Shown here in pieces: positions 62,133 to 64,000 of a stretch of 64,000 nt of DNA (its first letter is position 1; each line of letters opens with the position of its first letter). The notes under the pieces were generated by a model that saw only the letters and a program-made list of their open reading frames with translations, was not told the origin of the DNA and ran no database searches. The stretch covers positions 124,001 through 188,000 of the forward strand of contig JAJFKX010000019.1 of NCBI GenBank assembly GCA_021772985.1, in the 5' to 3' direction. The stretch is from Gammaproteobacteria bacterium. GTDB taxonomy: Bacteria > Pseudomonadota > Gammaproteobacteria > Xanthomonadales > Wenzhouxiangellaceae. The position numbers were made by a program, and so were the translations under genes.

Positions 62133-63182
62133 CTATTGCTTGGAGCTTGCGCTGTCTAACTGTTCCTCATGGGATGGTTTCAAGTGACTGCTGTCATACA
62201 TCGAGCCGCCGATCAGGTGCAAAGTGCGGTAAGGTACAGCTCCCATGGCAGTGATATGCATTCCACTCATACTGCGGGAATAAATATTAACCACGCCATA
62301 ACTGGTCGCCGGGTATTCAGTGTCGACTGTGGCAATCTCCTGGGGTTCCAGATAAACCGATACATGTGCTAAACCATCACTGTAAAGCAAATGCTCTAGT
62401 GTGTCGTCATCATCTTCACTTTGCTGGTGAACCTGCAGTTCAAAGCCACTGGGTAACTGCGCCGGGCGCCAGCGCGGCTGACTGTTCACGTTGGCCAATT
62501 GTTTGGCTGGTTTACCCATTTGATCAGTGATCGCTTCATTCAGATCTTTGTCATCAATTTCAGCGCCGAGCTCTATGTTTGTAAACACCAGCTTTTCCAG
62601 AACCTGCTGGTTTTCATCAACCATGACCTGTTTCAGCAACATCCCGGTGCGTTCTTCAAGCCAGAATTCATAACCGTAACGAAACCCATCTTTGGCTTCG
62701 ATGCGGATTTGCTGTGCCGGTAGGCTGGCGATGCGATGTTTATGACCCAGTTGAAAGCTATATCGGCTTTTTTGTTTCAATAATTCGCTGCTCGGCAGCC
62801 GGGTAAACTGCTGATAATTCATTTGACTGTAATGATCCTGCTCAGGCGCTACCGCATGAACCAGATTATTATTCCGCCTGACTTCCCGGGCATCACCATC
62901 CAATGAGTAAAGTCGCTCTCGAACTCCACTGCTGCTGTGCAGATGAACTACTGCCAGTGATTGTAATCGGCCGCTATGACTGTATACAAAAGTCCCACGG
63001 TAATTGAGGTGCTCCATTGCCAAAGCCATCCGCTCCAGCCAACGGCGTGCTTCTTCTCGCTGTTGATCCTGATTTTTTTCCGGTGTAGACGGCTGTGCGA
63101 AGCTATCTGTAGGTGTTTGTGCCAGCCATACACTCGCCACACATATCAGCAACAACCAGCCATTGGGTATTCGCTTAATCAT
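62133..63182 (-). CDS. rseB: Sigma-E regulatory protein RseB/MucB
   Basis: 349 residues with a signal peptide (MIKRIPNGWLLLICVASVWLAQT). The large LolA-like domain is seen (MALAMEHLNYRGTFVYSHSG, DHYSQMNYQQF, GYEFWLEERTGMLLKQVMVD) and the smaller C-terminal domain after about 215 (RPAQLPSGFELQVHQQSEDD, TSYGVVNIYSRSMSG). It binds RseA in the periplasm and blocks its cleavage until lipids or LPS are sensed. It lies 20 bp after rseA. Confidence 0.95.
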   Translation of the reverse strand: MIKRIPNGWLLLICVASVWLAQTPTDSFAQPSTPEKNQDQQREEARRWLERMALAMEHLNYRGTFVYSHSGRLQSLAVVHLHSSSGVRERLYSLDGDAREVRRNNNLVHAVAPEQDHYSQMNYQQFTRLPSSELLKQKSRYSFQLGHKHRIASLPAQQIRIEAKDGFRYGYEFWLEERTGMLLKQVMVDENQQVLEKLVFTNIELGAEIDDKDLNEAITDQMGKPAKQLANVNSQPRWRPAQLPSGFELQVHQQSEDDDDTLEHLLYSDGLAHVSVYLEPQEIATVDTEYPATSYGVVNIYSRSMSGMHITAMGAVPYRTLHLIGGSMYDSSHLKPSHEEQLDSASSKQ

Positions 63183-63202
63183 CAGTGATGATACGTTTTG
63201 TG

Positions 63203-63916
63203 TTATTGATTAGAGCTATCCTGCATCGCAGTAGCAGGCACAACTTGCGTCTCAACCACACCCAACCCGGCAGTTGTCTGCGCGGCATCGGCTGAGTCAT
63301 GAACAATCTCTCCGGAGACCAACGGCATATAGGAAACAAAACCAAAGCGCCCACCACTGCCTGATAACTGATTATGTCGGAGCAGATAATCATTCAAACG
63401 TTGCCGGGTAGCCTGAGGGTCGTTGGTGAAGTTCACCGGCACTACCGGCGCAGAAAATTGTTGCTCAAGGATGCTGGAGCGGGCCACAAAGTCCTGCTCG
63501 CTTTCCGTCGTTGCAGCAGAGTTGAGAGCTACCAGTTCAGCTGGTTGCCCCTGAGTATTTTGCTGTTCCAGCATGTTTTGATTAACGCCTACCAATGCCA
63601 GTACCGCCACCGACGCAGCAACTGCGGTAGAAATTAATGGGCGTGCCCAGCGTTTTAAGTTAAACCCGGTGCGGCCGGCATCGTCATCAAGCAACATTGG
63701 CTGATCACTCAGATGCTCCTGAATACCTTCGAGAAAGTTATCAGGCACCGGGCAGGCATCACTATCACGTAAATAACTGCGCACCATATGCATGCGCTGC
63801 CATTGTGCAGTCAACTCGCTATCCTGGCTTAACCTGCGCAATGCAAATCGACCTCGATCGCGCGGCAACTCTCCATCCATAAATCCGGCTATCTCTTCCA
63901 AAACCTTATCTTTCAT
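63203..63916 (-). CDS. rseA: Anti-sigma-E factor RseA/MucA
   Basis: 237 residues from ATG 63916, chosen for GGAG 4 bp upstream; the in-frame TTG at 63934 would add 6. The N-terminal sigma-binding domain (KVLEEIAGFMDGELPRDRGR, RRLSQDSELTAQWQRMH) precedes one membrane helix (about 92-108) and a periplasmic tail (VPVNFTNDPQATRQRLNDYL). It holds sigma-E at the membrane until regulated proteolysis. The rpoE gene should follow past the right edge; the last 84 bases here are non-coding as far as can be seen. Confidence 0.94.
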   Translation of the reverse strand: MKDKVLEEIAGFMDGELPRDRGRFALRRLSQDSELTAQWQRMHMVRSYLRDSDACPVPDNFLEGIQEHLSDQPMLLDDDAGRTGFNLKRWARPLISTAVAASVAVLALVGVNQNMLEQQNTQGQPAELVALNSAATTESEQDFVARSSILEQQFSAPVVPVNFTNDPQATRQRLNDYLLRHNQLSGSGGRFGFVSYMPLVSGEIVHDSADAAQTTAGLGVVETQVVPATAMQDSSNQ

Positions 63917-64000
63917 GTGCTCCGGGTGCCTCAATAATATGTCAATTCAGTCGTGCTCTTGAGCTCTGTGCTCAAACTATGCAAACATTGCCTACTCATG

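Noticed and set aside
63935-64000. Possible 3' end of rpoE
   Set aside because: No frame here shows the expected C-terminal sigma residues; a 22-codon frame (MSRQCLHSLS) is too short to call.

Overview
The window looks like chromosome of a free-living, probably marine or environmental gammaproteobacterium. The best evidence is the block at 53.6-63.9 kb (minus strand). Read in transcription order it is rseA-rseB-rseC-mucD-lepA-lepB-DUF4845-rnc-era-recO-pdxJ, the classic gammaproteobacterial sigma-E regulator plus lepA-to-pdxJ superoperon. rpoE itself should lie just past the right edge. No rRNA, tRNA, CRISPR array, insertion sequence or prophage gene was seen.

0-11 kb is surface and signalling material. 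An Rhs/YD-repeat protein runs off the left edge in a HELGH zinc-protease motif. Next come a giant one-protein two-component system (propellers, kinase, receiver, AraC output), a secreted protein built of two internal repeats, a 685-bp non-coding stretch with two hairpins, an outer-membrane-type lipoprotein, a membrane-bound LytTR regulator and a small lipoprotein.

11.3-19.5 kb is a tightly packed minus-strand operon: Na+/H+ antiporter, Rieske-glutamate-synthase fusion, DUF5996 protein, Rieske-ThDP-enzyme fusion, small Trk-like membrane protein, malic enzyme. Two unrelated Rieske fusions side by side make this the strongest candidate for an undescribed metabolic system.

19.7-34.2 kb is a mixture of regulators and envelope enzymes. 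It holds an ECF sigma/anti-sigma pair, two serine hydrolases, a SyrP-like dioxygenase, a polysaccharide deacetylase, an S41 peptidase, a MarR-GNAT fusion and a CadC-TPR regulator. It also holds soxR, divergent from a SoxR-box promoter that reads into a 46-codon orphan ORF. It ends with a tetR-HlyD-ABC exporter operon whose genes overlap by 4 bp.

34.6-46.5 kb has an ArsR/AHSA1 pair with a 20-bp palindrome over a probably leaderless start. It then holds an FG-GAP/UnbV propeller protein, a CadC-type regulator with its own sensory propeller, and a 1695-residue DUF11 protein with an IPTL-CTERM sorting tail. 46.5-53.6 kb links to the housekeeping block: S9 peptidase, apt, a methyltransferase, a LuxR-VOC fusion, an AsmA-like protein with an unusual start and a receiver-Hpt protein.

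All functional calls rest on motif reading by eye; no database search was run.
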